Below are positions 8,746 to 18,637 of a DNA stretch of 62,843 bases, piece after piece. Position 1 is the stretch's first letter. Each line of letters begins with the position of its first letter. The DNA comes from Ectothiorhodospiraceae bacterium (GTDB lineage Bacteria; Pseudomonadota; Gammaproteobacteria; Nitrococcales; Aquisalimonadaceae), in contig SLCE01000084.1 in NCBI GenBank assembly GCA_007125985.1, forward strand, positions 1 through 62,843, given 5' to 3'. Made by a program: the position numbers and the translations under genes. The notes beneath the pieces are model-generated. The model worked only from the letters and a program-made list of their open reading frames with translations, did not search any database and was not told where the DNA came from.

Positions 8746-10317
8746 ATGAACAAGCAACCCGGCCGATCCGGGATTCCAGAGGACACTGCTTTGCGATCGT
8801 CCAAGCTCACCGACATGGATTTCAAAACCCGCGGTACGCGTGCCGGGGGCACATCCGGCGGCTTGTTCGCACGCTTACGCCACCGTCCGGCGCTCCTGGC
8901 GCTGGTGGTTGGCGGCTCCGGGCTGCTGGCGCTGGCCATGACGGGAGGCAAACCCGGTGGCACCGCTGAAGTGGACATCACCGAGATGCCGGTCCCGGAG
9001 CTACGCAGCGCAGGGCCGGTAGCTGCGGAAAGCAGTGGGCATGAGCGGGCTGCCTTGCCGGATCCGGTCACCCAGGAACTGTCGCGCCTGCGCTGGGACC
9101 CGTCTCCGTTGATCGAGCCGCTGGTGCCCTTCTTCCCCGGCGATTCCCTGGACGCGCGCGTTGCCGCCATGGCCGCCGCCACCCCGGAACCACCCGATCC
9201 GCTGGCGGACTTCGAAACCGTGACCGTGCAGCAGGGCGACAGCCTGGCCGCCATTTTCAACCGCATGGGGCTCAGCGCTCAGGAACTGCACCGAGTGGTG
9301 AACTCCAGTGACGATGCCAAGGCACTGAGCCGCATCCATCCCGGTCGCGAAATGCATTTCCGGCTGATGGAGGACGGCAGCGGTCTGGCCGAACTACGAT
9401 ATCCGCTGAACCGGACCCGCACCCTGATCGTGGAGCGCACCGAAGACGGCTTTGATGCCGCCATTCAGGAACAGACGCTGGAGACACGCCAGCTGGTGGC
9501 TTCCGGCACCATCGACCGCTCGCTGTACCTTGCAGGCAGGCAGGCTGGCCTGTCCAACCGGCACATCATGCAGTTGATGAGCATCTTCGAGTGGCAGCTG
9601 GACTTCAACCGGGATGTGCGCAGCGGTGATAGTTTCTCCGTGGTGTACGAAGCCGAGTTCCTGGACGATGAGCGGGTGGGCGACGGCCGCATCGTCGCCG
9701 CCAGCTTTCAGAACCGTGGCCGTACCCATCAGGCCCTGCATTACGAGCTGCCGGACGGCACCCGCGGCTACTTCACCCCGGACGGTGAGAACCTGCGCAA
9801 GGCCTTCATCCGACGGCCGGTGCAGAACGCGCGGATCAGCTCCGGCTTCAACCGTAACCGCAAGCATCCGGTGCTGGGCGTGACCCGCCCCCATCTGGGC
9901 ACCGATTTCGCCGCCCCCACCGGCACCCCGATCATGGCCGCCGGCGCCGGCCGCGTGGTCCATTCCGGTCGCAAGGGCGGCTACGGTCATACCGTGATCA
10001 TCCAGCATAGCAACCAATACCGTACGCTCTACGCGCACATGTCCCGCTATGCTGGCGGCATCCGTGTGGGCAGCCGTGTGGAACAGGGTCAGGTGATCGG
10101 CTATGTGGGCCGTTCCGGCCTTGCCACCGGTCCGCACCTGCACTACGAATTCCACGTCAATGGCGAGCCCAGGGATGCCATGCGTGTTGATCTGCCCAAC
10201 GGCGACCCGGTGCCCAGCGAGCATCTGGCTGACTTCAAAGCCAGCACCAGCAGCCTGCTCGCCATGCTGGAGGAGCAGAGCACGGACACCCGACTGGCCA
10301 TGCGCGATTCAGACTGA
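8746..10317 (+). CDS. M23 family murein endopeptidase, MepM-like
   Basis: This 523-residue envelope protein has a cytoplasmic basic tail, one membrane segment (about 49-65), then a periplasmic OapA/LysM-like domain beginning at VTVQQGDSLAAIFNRMGLS. A Csd3-like middle domain and a C-terminal LytM (M23) domain follow. The zinc ligands are intact: His383 and Asp387 (HLGTDF), and His464 and His466 (HLHYEF). This is the architecture of MepM/YebA, a DD-endopeptidase that cuts peptide cross-links for wall growth. The ATG at 8746 is the best placed after the promoter; an internal ATG 23 codons on (MDFKTRG) is an alternative. Confidence 0.9.
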   Translation: MNKQPGRSGIPEDTALRSSKLTDMDFKTRGTRAGGTSGGLFARLRHRPALLALVVGGSGLLALAMTGGKPGGTAEVDITEMPVPELRSAGPVAAESSGHERAALPDPVTQELSRLRWDPSPLIEPLVPFFPGDSLDARVAAMAAATPEPPDPLADFETVTVQQGDSLAAIFNRMGLSAQELHRVVNSSDDAKALSRIHPGREMHFRLMEDGSGLAELRYPLNRTRTLIVERTEDGFDAAIQEQTLETRQLVASGTIDRSLYLAGRQAGLSNRHIMQLMSIFEWQLDFNRDVRSGDSFSVVYEAEFLDDERVGDGRIVAASFQNRGRTHQALHYELPDGTRGYFTPDGENLRKAFIRRPVQNARISSGFNRNRKHPVLGVTRPHLGTDFAAPTGTPIMAAGAGRVVHSGRKGGYGHTVIIQHSNQYRTLYAHMSRYAGGIRVGSRVEQGQVIGYVGRSGLATGPHLHYEFHVNGEPRDAMRVDLPNGDPVPSEHLADFKASTSSLLAMLEEQSTDTRLAMRDSD

Positions 10318-10395
10318 GCACAGTACACCCGGGAACGGCGCCGGCCCATCGTGGTCTGATCTGCTGTCGGCCCGGAGTGTGCTGGGAGTGTTTCG

Positions 10396-10935
10396 ATGAT
10401 ACGCGCCTGCGTTCCCTTGTGTTTGCTGGTCTTGCTCGCCGGATGTGCCAGCATTCCGTCTGCTGTTGACCTCCCCGTTTCCGATCCGGAACCAAGCCTG
10501 GCCCAGGCCCAGCATGATCCGGACGACGTCGCGGAGGAGCGCGTACGTTGGGGCGGCACGCTCATTTCGGTGACAAACGCCCCGGACCATTCCGAGCTGG
10601 AGATCATCGCCCGCCCGCTGCAGCGGAACGCGCGCCCGGATGAAGGCCAACCCAGCCCCGGGCGTTTCCTGGCCATCGTTCCCGGCTTCGTGGACCCCCG
10701 TGAGTACGAGGAAGGCAAGGCGATTACGGTCACCGGGCAACTCGATGGCGTGGAACGACGCAATGTCGGGGATTTCGCCTATCGTTACCCCCGCGTCCAG
10801 GTTGACGGACACTATCTCTGGCCACCGGAGCCGGAACTGCGCAGGCCTCCACCCGATCCTTACTGGTACGATCCCTGGTATCGTCCCTGGTGGCACGACC
10901 CGTGGCACCCGCACTGGCGCCCCCATCGTTGGTAA
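10396..10935 (+). CDS. Slp family outer membrane lipoprotein, copy 1
   Basis: The 179-residue protein begins with a lipoprotein signal peptide and the lipobox LLAGC (Cys17). The mature part carries the Slp motif ERVRWGGTLISV and the PLQRNARP and GRFLAIVPGFVDP segments. Residue +2 is Ala, which predicts outer membrane sorting. The last 30 or so residues are unusual, consisting of repeated Asp-Pro-Trp-Tyr/His-type units rich in Trp, Pro and His. E. coli Slp is an acid- and starvation-induced lipoprotein of unclear mechanism. The second Slp gene follows after 21 bases, suggesting a tandem duplication. Confidence 0.88.
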   Translation: MIRACVPLCLLVLLAGCASIPSAVDLPVSDPEPSLAQAQHDPDDVAEERVRWGGTLISVTNAPDHSELEIIARPLQRNARPDEGQPSPGRFLAIVPGFVDPREYEEGKAITVTGQLDGVERRNVGDFAYRYPRVQVDGHYLWPPEPELRRPPPDPYWYDPWYRPWWHDPWHPHWRPHRW

Positions 10936-10956
10936 ATCAAGGGGAGCAAGGTTCGC

Positions 10957-11451
10957 ATGAGACATTACCTATGGCTGCTTGGCGCGATGCTTCTCCTGTC
11001 CGGCTGCGCATCGGGCCCGGGTTTCCCTGTGGAGGGCGTCAACACGGACCTGAAACCGCAACAGGCCTCAGCGGTTCCGGACGGGGCCCAGGGAGAGCGC
11101 GTGCTCTGGGGCGGCCGCATCATTCATGCCGAACCAGGACGCGAGACCACGCGCATCGAAGTGCTGGGATACCCCCTGCAGCGTAACCAGAAGCCGGACA
11201 CGTCAGCGGGCTCCGAAGGGCGCTTCGTCATTATCCATGACGGCTACCTGGAACCAGCAGATCATGCGCCCAACCGGCTGATCACGGTGGGTGGATACCT
11301 GCAACAGCCCAAACAGGGGCGCATCGGCGAAGCCGACTACCTCTATCCGGTGATCGTCGCCGACGACCTCCACCTCTGGCCGGAAGAGCCCCGTGTGGTA
11401 CGCGAGGAGCCGCGGGTCCGCTTCGGCATCGGCGTCATGATCTCCCGTTGA
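10957..11451 (+). CDS. Slp family outer membrane lipoprotein, copy 2
   Basis: This 164-residue paralogue of the preceding gene has a signal peptide ending in lipobox LLSGC (Cys17). It shares ERVLWGGRIIHA, GYPLQRNQKPD, GRFVIIHDGYLEP and the final YLYPVIVADDLHLWP block with copy 1. It lacks the Trp/His-rich tail of copy 1 and ends in a short charged, then hydrophobic, segment. It probably shares a transcript with copy 1. Function is inferred only from the family: outer membrane stabilisation under stress. Confidence 0.88.
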   Translation: MRHYLWLLGAMLLLSGCASGPGFPVEGVNTDLKPQQASAVPDGAQGERVLWGGRIIHAEPGRETTRIEVLGYPLQRNQKPDTSAGSEGRFVIIHDGYLEPADHAPNRLITVGGYLQQPKQGRIGEADYLYPVIVADDLHLWPEEPRVVREEPRVRFGIGVMISR

Positions 11452-11528
11452 CGGAATGGCCCGTTGATCACGGCTGGTCAAATGCGCCACACCCGTATAC
11501 CGTTTGCCGTTTCTGAAAGCCGCAGCCG

Positions 11529-13850
11529 ATGGAACCGATGAGCACCAGCCTGATTCAACGCCTATCCAGCGAACTCCAGATTCATCCCCGCCAGGCCGAG
11601 GCCGCCATCCGCTTACTCGACGACGGCGCCACCGTGCCCTTTATCGCCCGCTACCGGAAGGAAGTTACCGGTGGACTGGATGACACGCAGTTACGTCAGC
11701 TGGATGAGCGGCTCAGCTATACCCGGGAACTGGACGAACGCCGTGAGACAGTGCTGGAGAGCATTCAGGAGCAGGGCAAACTCACTCCGGAGCTCCGAAA
11801 TGCCATCCTCACCGCCGACACCAAGCAGCGACTGGAGGATCTCTACCTCCCATACCGCAAGAAACGCCGCACCCGCGGCCAGATTGCCAGGGAAGCGGGG
11901 CTGGAGCCCCTGGCCCGCCTGCTACTGGAACAACCCGACACCGTGCCGGAGGCGGCGGCGGCGGCGTATGTGAACCCGGCCAAAGACGTGGCGGACGTCA
12001 ACGCGGCACTGGACGGCGCCAAGCACCTGCTGGCGGAGGAGTTCGCCGAGGACGCGGAGCTGGTGGGTGCTCTTCGCGACCACGCCTGGGATCACGGGGT
12101 TCTCCACTCCGAAGTGGCGGAAAGCATGGCGGACAGTGGGGCGAAATTCGCCGATTATTTCGCCTATCAGGAGCCGTTACGCAAGATCCCCTCCCACCGC
12201 GCCCTGGCCCTGTTCCGGGGTCGTAAGGAACGGGTGCTGCGCCTGACCCTGGTGGTGGACGGCGACGCACGCACGGCAGGACCCTGCGAACAGCGGATCG
12301 CCGCCCGGTTCGGCATTCGTCATCAAGGCCGCCCGGCTGACGACTGGCTCACCACCTTGGTCCGCTTCACCTGGCGAGTGAAAATCTTCACCCGCCTGGA
12401 GACCGATTTACTGGGGCGCCTGCGCGAGGCGGCGGAAGCCGAGGCCATCCGCGTGTTCGCCCACAACCTGAAGGACCTGCTGCTGGCCGCCCCGGCAGGC
12501 AACCGCTGCGTCATGGGCCTGGACCCAGGCATCCGCACCGGGTGCAAGGTGGCGGTTGTGGACAGCACCGGCAAACTGGTGGAAACCGCCACGATCTACC
12601 CGCTGCCTCCCCGCAACGCCTGGGACGCGTCCATTGCCGCACTGGCCGCGTTGGCTGCCCGCCATGGCGTGGAACTGGTGGCGATCGGCAACGGCACCGG
12701 CTCCCGGGAGATCGAACGGCTGGTGAAGGAACTCGGGCAGCGGCACAAGGCGCTGCGCCTGACCCAGATCATGGTCTCCGAGGCCGGAGCCTCGGTGTAT
12801 TCCGCCTCAGAGCTGGCGGCCCGGGAGTTCCCCGACCTGGATGTATCCCTGCGTGGCGCCGTGTCCATCGCCCGGCGACTGCAGGATCCGCTGGCCGAAC
12901 TGGTGAAAATCGATCCCAAGTCCATCGGCGTGGGTCAATACCAGCATGACGTGAGCCAGGTGCAACTGGCGCGCAGCCTGGATGCGGTGGTGGAGGACTG
13001 CGTGAACGCAGTGGGTGTGGACCTGAACACAGCATCCGTGCCACTGCTGGCGCGGGTCTCCGGCCTGACCCCCACACTGGCCGAGCGCATCGTGGAATTC
13101 CGTAACCGCAGTGGCGCCTTCCCCAACCGGGAGACGCTCAAACAGGTGTCCCGCCTGGGGGCGAAGACGTTTGAACAGGCGGCGGGATTTCTGCGTATCC
13201 GCGGCGGCGAGCAGCCCCTGGATGCCTCCGCGGTCCACCCTGAAGCCTATCCGGTGGTGGAACGCATTCTGGCGCGCAACAGCCGTCGGCTGGAACAGGT
13301 GGTGGGGGATCGCCAGTTCCTGCGCGCACTGAATGCGGCGGATTATACGGACACCCATTTCGGTGAGCCCACGGTGAAGGACATTCTCACCGAACTGGAG
13401 AAACCCGGACGGGATCCGCGGCCGGAATTCCGCACCGCGGAGTTCCGGGAAGGCGTGGAAACCGTGGCTGATCTGCAGCCGGGCATGATTCTGGAAGGCG
13501 TGGTCACCAATGTGACCAATTTCGGCGCGTTCGTGGATGTGGGGGTCCATCAGGACGGGCTGGTCCACATCTCCGCCATGTCCGAGAAGTTCGTCAAGGA
13601 CCCGAGGGAAGTCACCCGCTCCGGCGACGTGGTGAAGGTCAAGGTACTGGAGGTGGATACCCGGCGCCAGCGCATCGCGCTCACCCTGCGCCTGCAGGAC
13701 CCGTTACCGGATGAAGACGCCCCGGCACAGCCGGGCCGCCGTCGGGAACAGCGCTCGCCGCAACCCTCCCGTAACCAGAAACAGGCAGCGCCGGCGCAGG
13801 AACAAGGAGCCATGGCGCAGGCCCTGCTGCAGGCTAAGAAGCGCCGCTAG
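11529..13850 (+). CDS. tex: Tex family RNA-binding transcription accessory protein
   Basis: The 773-residue cytoplasmic protein has the full Tex architecture. It starts with an N-terminal helical domain containing [19 protein letters not shown] YqgF/RNase H-like domain follows at about 330-455 ([16 protein letters not shown]), then tandem helix-hairpin-helix motifs at about 500-565. It ends in an S1 RNA-binding domain at about 642-724 ([17 protein letters not shown]) and a basic tail. Tex is a homologue of eukaryotic Spt6 and binds nucleic acid and the transcription machinery. A second ATG three codons in (MSTS) is an equally plausible start. Confidence 0.96.
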   Translation: MEPMSTSLIQRLSSELQIHPRQAEAAIRLLDDGATVPFIARYRKEVTGGLDDTQLRQLDERLSYTRELDERRETVLESIQEQGKLTPELRNAILTADTKQRLEDLYLPYRKKRRTRGQIAREAGLEPLARLLLEQPDTVPEAAAAAYVNPAKDVADVNAALDGAKHLLAEEFAEDAELVGALRDHAWDHGVLHSEVAESMADSGAKFADYFAYQEPLRKIPSHRALALFRGRKERVLRLTLVVDGDARTAGPCEQRIAARFGIRHQGRPADDWLTTLVRFTWRVKIFTRLETDLLGRLREAAEAEAIRVFAHNLKDLLLAAPAGNRCVMGLDPGIRTGCKVAVVDSTGKLVETATIYPLPPRNAWDASIAALAALAARHGVELVAIGNGTGSREIERLVKELGQRHKALRLTQIMVSEAGASVYSASELAAREFPDLDVSLRGAVSIARRLQDPLAELVKIDPKSIGVGQYQHDVSQVQLARSLDAVVEDCVNAVGVDLNTASVPLLARVSGLTPTLAERIVEFRNRSGAFPNRETLKQVSRLGAKTFEQAAGFLRIRGGEQPLDASAVHPEAYPVVERILARNSRRLEQVVGDRQFLRALNAADYTDTHFGEPTVKDILTELEKPGRDPRPEFRTAEFREGVETVADLQPGMILEGVVTNVTNFGAFVDVGVHQDGLVHISAMSEKFVKDPREVTRSGDVVKVKVLEVDTRRQRIALTLRLQDPLPDEDAPAQPGRRREQRSPQPSRNQKQAAPAQEQGAMAQALLQAKKRR

Positions 13851-13921
13851 AGAGACGGTGTCTGATGCGGGACGGGAAGGTCACCCTCAGTCGTCAACCT
13901 GATCCGGTCATCGCCGGCACG

Positions 13922-13964
13922 GAACCCGCCATCCCGGCCTTCCCCTGGAGGCCACGGCGGGTTC
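13922..13964. terminator. Hairpin between convergent tex and ilvA
   Basis: GAACCCGCC (13922-13930) pairs perfectly with GGCGGGTTC (13956-13964), and an inner GGCCTT/AGGCC arm extends the stem. It sits at the ilvA stop and 70 bases after tex, so it could terminate both. No clear T run follows on either strand, which weakens the call. Confidence 0.5.
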
Positions 13965-15477
13965 AGCTCAGGAACAGGGAATAAACCGGATTATCGGTCT
14001 CCTCGTGGTAGCGATAGTCCAGCTTGGAAAGAAAGGCCTGGAAGCGCTCGCGCTGGCTCTCCGGCACCTGTACACCCACGAGCACCCGGCCGTAGGCCGC
14101 ACCATGGTTGCGGTAATGGAACAGGCTGATGTTAAAGCGCTTGCCCAGCCGCGTTAGGAAATTCAGCAAAGCACCGGGGCGCTCCGGGAATTCGAAACGG
14201 TAAAGCACCTCATTGTCCACCAGGCGGCCGTGGCCGCCCACCATATGCCGGACGTGCACCTTGGCCATCTCGTTCTCGGTGAGGTCCAGTACCGGATAGC
14301 CCCGCTCACGCAAGGTCTGCACCAGGGCGTGCCGTTCGGACTCGCCATCGGTCAGTTGAACGCCGGCGAACACATGCGCTGAGTCCGGGTCGGAGAAGCG
14401 GTAGTTGAATTCGGTGACCGTGCGCTGACCGATGGCCTGACAGAATTCCCGGAAGCTACCAGGCCGTTCCGGAATGGTGACGGCCAGGACCGCCTCCCGG
14501 TGTTCACCGATCTCGGCGCGCTCGGCCACATGGCCGAGGCGACTGAAGTTCATATTGGCACCGCTGTTTATCGCCACCAGGCGCTGGTCGGTGATGCCTT
14601 CCCGCTCCACGTATTTCTTCAGCCCGGCCACCGCCAGCGCCCCGGCGGGCTCCATCACCGAGCGTGTATCGTCGAAGATATCCTTGATCGCCGCGCAGAT
14701 TTCGTCCGTGCTCACGAGCACAACCTCGTCCACGTGCTTGCGGCAAACGCGGAAGGTCTCCTTGCCGATCTGGCGCACCGCCACACCGTCAGCGAACAGC
14801 CCCACCTGATCCAGCATCACGCGCCGGCCGCTGGCCATGGCGTGATGCAGCGTGGGGGCGTCCTCGGGCTCCACACCGATCACCCGGATATCCGGGCGCA
14901 GATGCTTGACGTAGACGGAAATACCGGCGGCGAGGCCACCTCCCCCCACGGGGACGAAAATGGCGTGCAGCTTCTCGGGATGCTGGTGCAGGATCTCCAT
15001 GCCCACCGTACCCTGCCCGGCGATGATCTCCGGATCGTCAAAGGGCGGGATCCAGCTCAGGCCGCGTTCTTCCATGAGCTTGGCGGCATGGGCTGCAGCC
15101 TCGTCATAGCCGTCACCATGCAGCACCACGCGCCCCCCGAGATTGCGTACGGCATCCACCTTGATCCGGGGTGTGGTGCGGGGCATGACGATAATGGCCT
15201 TGATACCCAGCCGGCTGGCGGACAATGCCACGCCCTGGGCATGGTTACCCGCGGAGGCGCAGATCACGCCGCGACGGCGGGCCGCTTCCGACAGTTTAGC
15301 GATCTTGTTGTACGCACCCCGGATCTTGAAAGAGAACACCGGCTGCAGATCTTCGCGCTTCATCAGGACACGGTTGCCCATACGGGTGCTGAGATTGGGG
15401 GCGGCCTCCAGCGGCGTATGTACGGCCGCATCATAGACGCGGGCGGTGAGAATGCGTTCCAGATAGGGTCGAGTCAT
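13963..15477 (-). CDS. ilvA: Threonine ammonia-lyase, biosynthetic
   Basis: This PLP enzyme deaminates threonine to 2-oxobutanoate, the first committed step of isoleucine synthesis. The 504-residue protein has the PLP lysine Lys51 in SFKIRGAYNK, the phosphate-binding loop GGGGLAAG, and two C-terminal ACT-like regulatory domains (about 330-500). This is the layout of the isoleucine-inhibited biosynthetic form, not the shorter catabolic TdcB. It faces rpiA across 173 bases, a pairing frequent in gammaproteobacteria. Confidence 0.95.
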   Translation of the reverse strand: MTRPYLERILTARVYDAAVHTPLEAAPNLSTRMGNRVLMKREDLQPVFSFKIRGAYNKIAKLSEAARRRGVICASAGNHAQGVALSASRLGIKAIIVMPRTTPRIKVDAVRNLGGRVVLHGDGYDEAAAHAAKLMEERGLSWIPPFDDPEIIAGQGTVGMEILHQHPEKLHAIFVPVGGGGLAAGISVYVKHLRPDIRVIGVEPEDAPTLHHAMASGRRVMLDQVGLFADGVAVRQIGKETFRVCRKHVDEVVLVSTDEICAAIKDIFDDTRSVMEPAGALAVAGLKKYVEREGITDQRLVAINSGANMNFSRLGHVAERAEIGEHREAVLAVTIPERPGSFREFCQAIGQRTVTEFNYRFSDPDSAHVFAGVQLTDGESERHALVQTLRERGYPVLDLTENEMAKVHVRHMVGGHGRLVDNEVLYRFEFPERPGALLNFLTRLGKRFNISLFHYRNHGAAYGRVLVGVQVPESQRERFQAFLSKLDYRYHEETDNPVYSLFLS

Positions 15478-15650
15478 AAGGTCGTGAGTCTGCCAATGCC
15501 TTCAGGGCGAGCGCATCAGTGTATTGAGTCGCACCAACCTTTGAAAGGCCTTGGGGAAACACTGAACCATTCCCCGGGCCGGCACAGGCGTGAATACCGT
15601 CGCGGATAACGCGTATCATTACTGGAAGGGACAGGCAGAGGAGATCCGAG

Positions 15651-16310
15651 ATGTCCGCCGATGCGCAAAAGAAAGCCGTCGCCGAAGCCGCGTTGCACTA
15701 TGTGCCTCCGGACGAGATTCTTGGCGTGGGCACTGGCTCCACCGTTAACCACTTCATCCGCGCCCTGGCCTCCATGCGTGACCGCATTCCGGGCGCCGTA
15801 TCCAGCTCGGAAGCCTCCAGTTCGCTGCTGGAGGAGGTCGGCATCCCTGTGGTGTCGTTGAACGAGGTGCATGAGCTCTCCGTTTACGTCGACGGCGCCG
15901 ATGAGGCCAATCGCCACCTTCAGCTGATCAAGGGCGGCGGAGCCGCACTGACGCGGGAGAAAATCGTGGCCGCAGCGAGTCGGCGCTTCGTCTGCATTGC
16001 CGACGAGAGCAAGCTGGTGGGCGCGCTCGGCGGCTTCCCGCTGCCGGTGGAAGTCATCCCGATGGCGCGCAGTTATGTAGCACGGCAGCTGAGCCGCCTA
16101 GGGGGCCGCCCGGTTTACCGGCAAGGTGTGGTCACGGATAACGGCAATGTGATCCTCGACGTGCACGACCTGGAAATCAACGAACCCATCCGCCTGGAGC
16201 AGGCGATCAACAACATTGCCGGGGTGGTCTGCAACGGACTGTTCGCCATGCGGCCGGCCGATGTGCTTCTGCTGGGCTCCCCGGGCGGGGTGCAAACGCT
16301 GGAACGCTGA
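15651..16310 (+). CDS. rpiA: Ribose-5-phosphate isomerase A
   Basis: This cytoplasmic enzyme interconverts ribose-5-phosphate and ribulose-5-phosphate. The 219-residue product carries the family motifs [11 protein letters not shown] (25-35), DGADEAN (81-87) and [11 protein letters not shown] (94-104), which contains the catalytic residues. The length equals that of E. coli RpiA. GAGG upstream and a clean N-terminus support the ATG at 15651. A small membrane protein gene follows 6 bases later, probably on the same transcript. Confidence 0.96.
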   Translation: MSADAQKKAVAEAALHYVPPDEILGVGTGSTVNHFIRALASMRDRIPGAVSSSEASSSLLEEVGIPVVSLNEVHELSVYVDGADEANRHLQLIKGGGAALTREKIVAAASRRFVCIADESKLVGALGGFPLPVEVIPMARSYVARQLSRLGGRPVYRQGVVTDNGNVILDVHDLEINEPIRLEQAINNIAGVVCNGLFAMRPADVLLLGSPGGVQTLER

Positions 16311-16316
16311 GCCATT

Positions 16317-16517
16317 ATGCAGCGCACATTGATCATCATTGGTTTGCTGATCCTGGCGGCCGGGCTGTTATGGCCCTGGCTGTCGAGGCTAGGGCTGGGG
16401 CGTCTGCCCGGCGATATCCTCATCCGCCGGGAAGGATATACGTTCTACTTCCCGCTGATGACGTCCATCCTGGTCAGCGTGGTGTTGACGCTGCTGTTCT
16501 GGTTGTTCCGCAAATAG
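16317..16517 (+). CDS. DUF2905 family small membrane protein
   Basis: This 66-residue protein has two predicted transmembrane helices (about 4-22 and 46-64). They flank a conserved loop, GLGRLPGDILIRREGYTFYFP, the hallmark of DUF2905. Function is unknown. It starts six bases after rpiA and is followed by a strong hairpin terminator, so rpiA and this gene form a small operon. Confidence 0.88.
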   Translation: MQRTLIIIGLLILAAGLLWPWLSRLGLGRLPGDILIRREGYTFYFPLMTSILVSVVLTLLFWLFRK

Positions 16518-16548
16518 CCGGCGCGGGGCCCGCAGGCCCCGCGCCGGC
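16517..16548. terminator. Strong bidirectional hairpin between DUF2905 gene and mmsB
   Basis: A perfect 14-bp stem, with arms at 16517-16530 and 16535-16548, closes a CGCA loop. It begins at the last base of the DUF2905 stop codon and ends just before the convergent mmsB stop. The stem is almost pure G and C; there is no long T run. Confidence 0.7.
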
Positions 16549-16555
16549 ACCCGTG

Positions 16556-17449
16556 CTATTGCGCCTTGCCCTGCAGCATCTGCAGGATGCTGGAGAAATC
16601 CTTGTCCGCGGAACCGCCGGCGGCATGCATGGCATACAGTTGCCGGGCCAGCCCGCCCAGCGGGGTGGATGAGCCGCATTTCACCGCCGCATCCGCCGCG
16701 AGCCCCAGATCCTTCAACATCAGGGCTGTGCCGAACCCGCCGGTATAGCCACGGGACGCGGGCGCCTTCTCCATGACCCCGGGATAGGGGTTGTAGACAT
16801 TCAGCACCCAGTTGCCCCCGGAAGCCGACTGCATAATGTCGGAGAGCACGGACGGGTCCAGGCCTTCGGACACCCCCAGATTCAGCGCCTCGGAGGTGCC
16901 GATCATGCTGATGGCCAGCAGCATGTTGTTGCACATCTTCGCCACCTGCCCCGCGCCGGCATCCCCGGCATGGAAGATCTTCGCCCCCATCACTTCCAGC
17001 AGCGGCCGCGCACGGTCCACATCGGCGCTATTACCGCCCACCATAAAGGTGAGCGTGCCGCCTTCCGCACCAGCGACGCCACCGGACACCGGCGCATCGA
17101 TCATGGCGCAACCCGCGGCCTGTGCCGCTTCGGCCACGGCCCGGGCACTATCCGCATCGATGGTGCTGGAGTCGATGAGCAGAGCACCCTGCTCCATTTG
17201 CCCGAGCAGGCCATCATCGCCCAGGAAAAGGCCGCGCACATGCTTGCCGGCCGGCAGCATGGACACAACGAATTCCGCCCCCTTCACGGCCTCCGCCGCG
17301 CTGGCGGCCGCCGTGGCCCCCGCCTCGGCAACGCGCTTGATCGCTGCCTCGCTGAGATCGAAAGCCTGGACCGTATGACCGGCCTTGGCCAGGTTGATGG
17401 CCATGGGGCCGCCCATGTTACCCAGGCCAATGAATCCGATGGTCGCCAT
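16556..17449 (-). CDS. mmsB: 3-hydroxyisobutyrate dehydrogenase
   Basis: This NAD-dependent beta-hydroxyacid dehydrogenase oxidises 3-hydroxyisobutyrate to methylmalonate semialdehyde in valine breakdown. The 297-residue product has the Rossmann motif GLGNMG (8-13), the substrate-binding DAPVSGGVAGAEGGTL (118-133) and the catalytic Lys171 in GAGQVAKMCNNM. The ATG at 17449 has GGAGGGG upstream. It is the last gene of an operon encoding acyl-CoA dehydrogenase, hydratase, hydrolase and this enzyme, which matches successive valine pathway steps and supports the substrate. Confidence 0.92.
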   Translation of the reverse strand: MATIGFIGLGNMGGPMAINLAKAGHTVQAFDLSEAAIKRVAEAGATAAASAAEAVKGAEFVVSMLPAGKHVRGLFLGDDGLLGQMEQGALLIDSSTIDADSARAVAEAAQAAGCAMIDAPVSGGVAGAEGGTLTFMVGGNSADVDRARPLLEVMGAKIFHAGDAGAGQVAKMCNNMLLAISMIGTSEALNLGVSEGLDPSVLSDIMQSASGGNWVLNVYNPYPGVMEKAPASRGYTGGFGTALMLKDLGLAADAAVKCGSSTPLGGLARQLYAMHAAGGSADKDFSSILQMLQGKAQ

Positions 17450-17512
17450 GATAGTTCCCCTCCTGTCTGGGCGTGTGTGCACCGCCCGGCGGTGCGCACG
17501 CGCTGCACTGCT

Positions 17513-18637
17513 TCAGAGATCCGCGAGTGGATGTTCCGGGTAGTCCGCCGGCATGGTGAAGTGCGCGTCGATCACGGACTCCGGGACATCCTCGATACGG
17601 GAATAGCTCCACTGGGGCTTGCGATCCTTGTCCACCAGCAGGGCCCGCACGCCCTCCCGGAAATCCGCGTGGCGCGAGCAGCCGATGGCCATGGCCAGTT
17701 CCATGCGGAACACCTCACCCAGGTTCAGGAATCGCCCGCTGCGGTACTGGCGATCAAAAATCGCCACCGACACCGGGCAGGCGCGGGTGAGCGCCTTCGC
17801 GGCCGGCTTCAGCCATTCGTCGGTTTCCGCCGCCTGCTGGATGGCCTCGGCCACCGCCGAAGGGGTAGCGTGGTCGGTCACAGCGTGAATCTGATGGAAG
17901 TGCGTCATCAGCTCACCTTCACCATCCACGCTATGGGAGCGGCCAAAACCGGCCAGCACCTGGCTCGCCGTCTCGTGGCGCTCGGCATCGCTGCCGCCCC
18001 AGCGTGCCCCGGCCAGCGCTTCCACCACAGCCTCGCGCTGCGCGGACTGGATGCCGTAATCGGCCAGACCCAGCGGCATCATGTCCACACCGCTGACCTG
18101 GATGCCGGTAATCCCCAGAAAATAGCCGATCCGACCCGGCATACGGTTCAGGAACCAGGTGCCCCCCACGTCAGGAAACAGCCCCAGGGGCATCTCCGGC
18201 ATGGCCATACGGCTGGTTTCCGTGACCACCTTGTGGCTGCAGGCGGCCATCAGTCCGACGCCTCCACCCATGGCGTAACCGGTACCCCAGGCGATAACCG
18301 GTTTGGGGAACACGGTGAGGTCATGGTCCAGACGGTATTCGGTGTTGAAGAAGCGCTCGGCCACCTCAACGGGCTGCCCCAGATCCTGCTGGATCATGGC
18401 CTTGTATAGGGACACCACGTCGCCACCGGCACAGAATGCCTTCTCGCCGGCACCTTCGAGGAAAATCCCCGCCACGTCGTCTTCGCCAGACCAGCGATCC
18501 AGCGCCACCTGCAACTGGTCGATCATGTCCTGGTTGAGCGCGTTCAGCGCCTTCTCCAGGTTGAGACGGACACGCATCAAACGCTGGCCATCGGCCGTGG
18601 GAAGCTCCTGGATGAGCAGTACGTTCTGGTCCGACAT
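17513..18637 (-). CDS. 3-hydroxyisobutyryl-CoA hydrolase
   Basis: This crotonase-fold protein of 374 residues is about 100 residues longer than an ordinary hydratase, as expected for HIBYL-CoA hydrolases. The oxyanion-hole segments AFCAGGDV (67-74) and GGGVGLM (124-130) and the block PEMPLGLFPDVGGT (147-160) are typical of this subgroup. It releases 3-hydroxyisobutyrate from its CoA ester, feeding mmsB downstream. Its ATG shares one base with the stop of the upstream hydratase gene (TGATG), implying coupling. Broader acyl-CoA hydrolase activity is possible. Confidence 0.88.
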   Translation of the reverse strand: MSDQNVLLIQELPTADGQRLMRVRLNLEKALNALNQDMIDQLQVALDRWSGEDDVAGIFLEGAGEKAFCAGGDVVSLYKAMIQQDLGQPVEVAERFFNTEYRLDHDLTVFPKPVIAWGTGYAMGGGVGLMAACSHKVVTETSRMAMPEMPLGLFPDVGGTWFLNRMPGRIGYFLGITGIQVSGVDMMPLGLADYGIQSAQREAVVEALAGARWGGSDAERHETASQVLAGFGRSHSVDGEGELMTHFHQIHAVTDHATPSAVAEAIQQAAETDEWLKPAAKALTRACPVSVAIFDRQYRSGRFLNLGEVFRMELAMAIGCSRHADFREGVRALLVDKDRKPQWSYSRIEDVPESVIDAHFTMPADYPEHPLADL

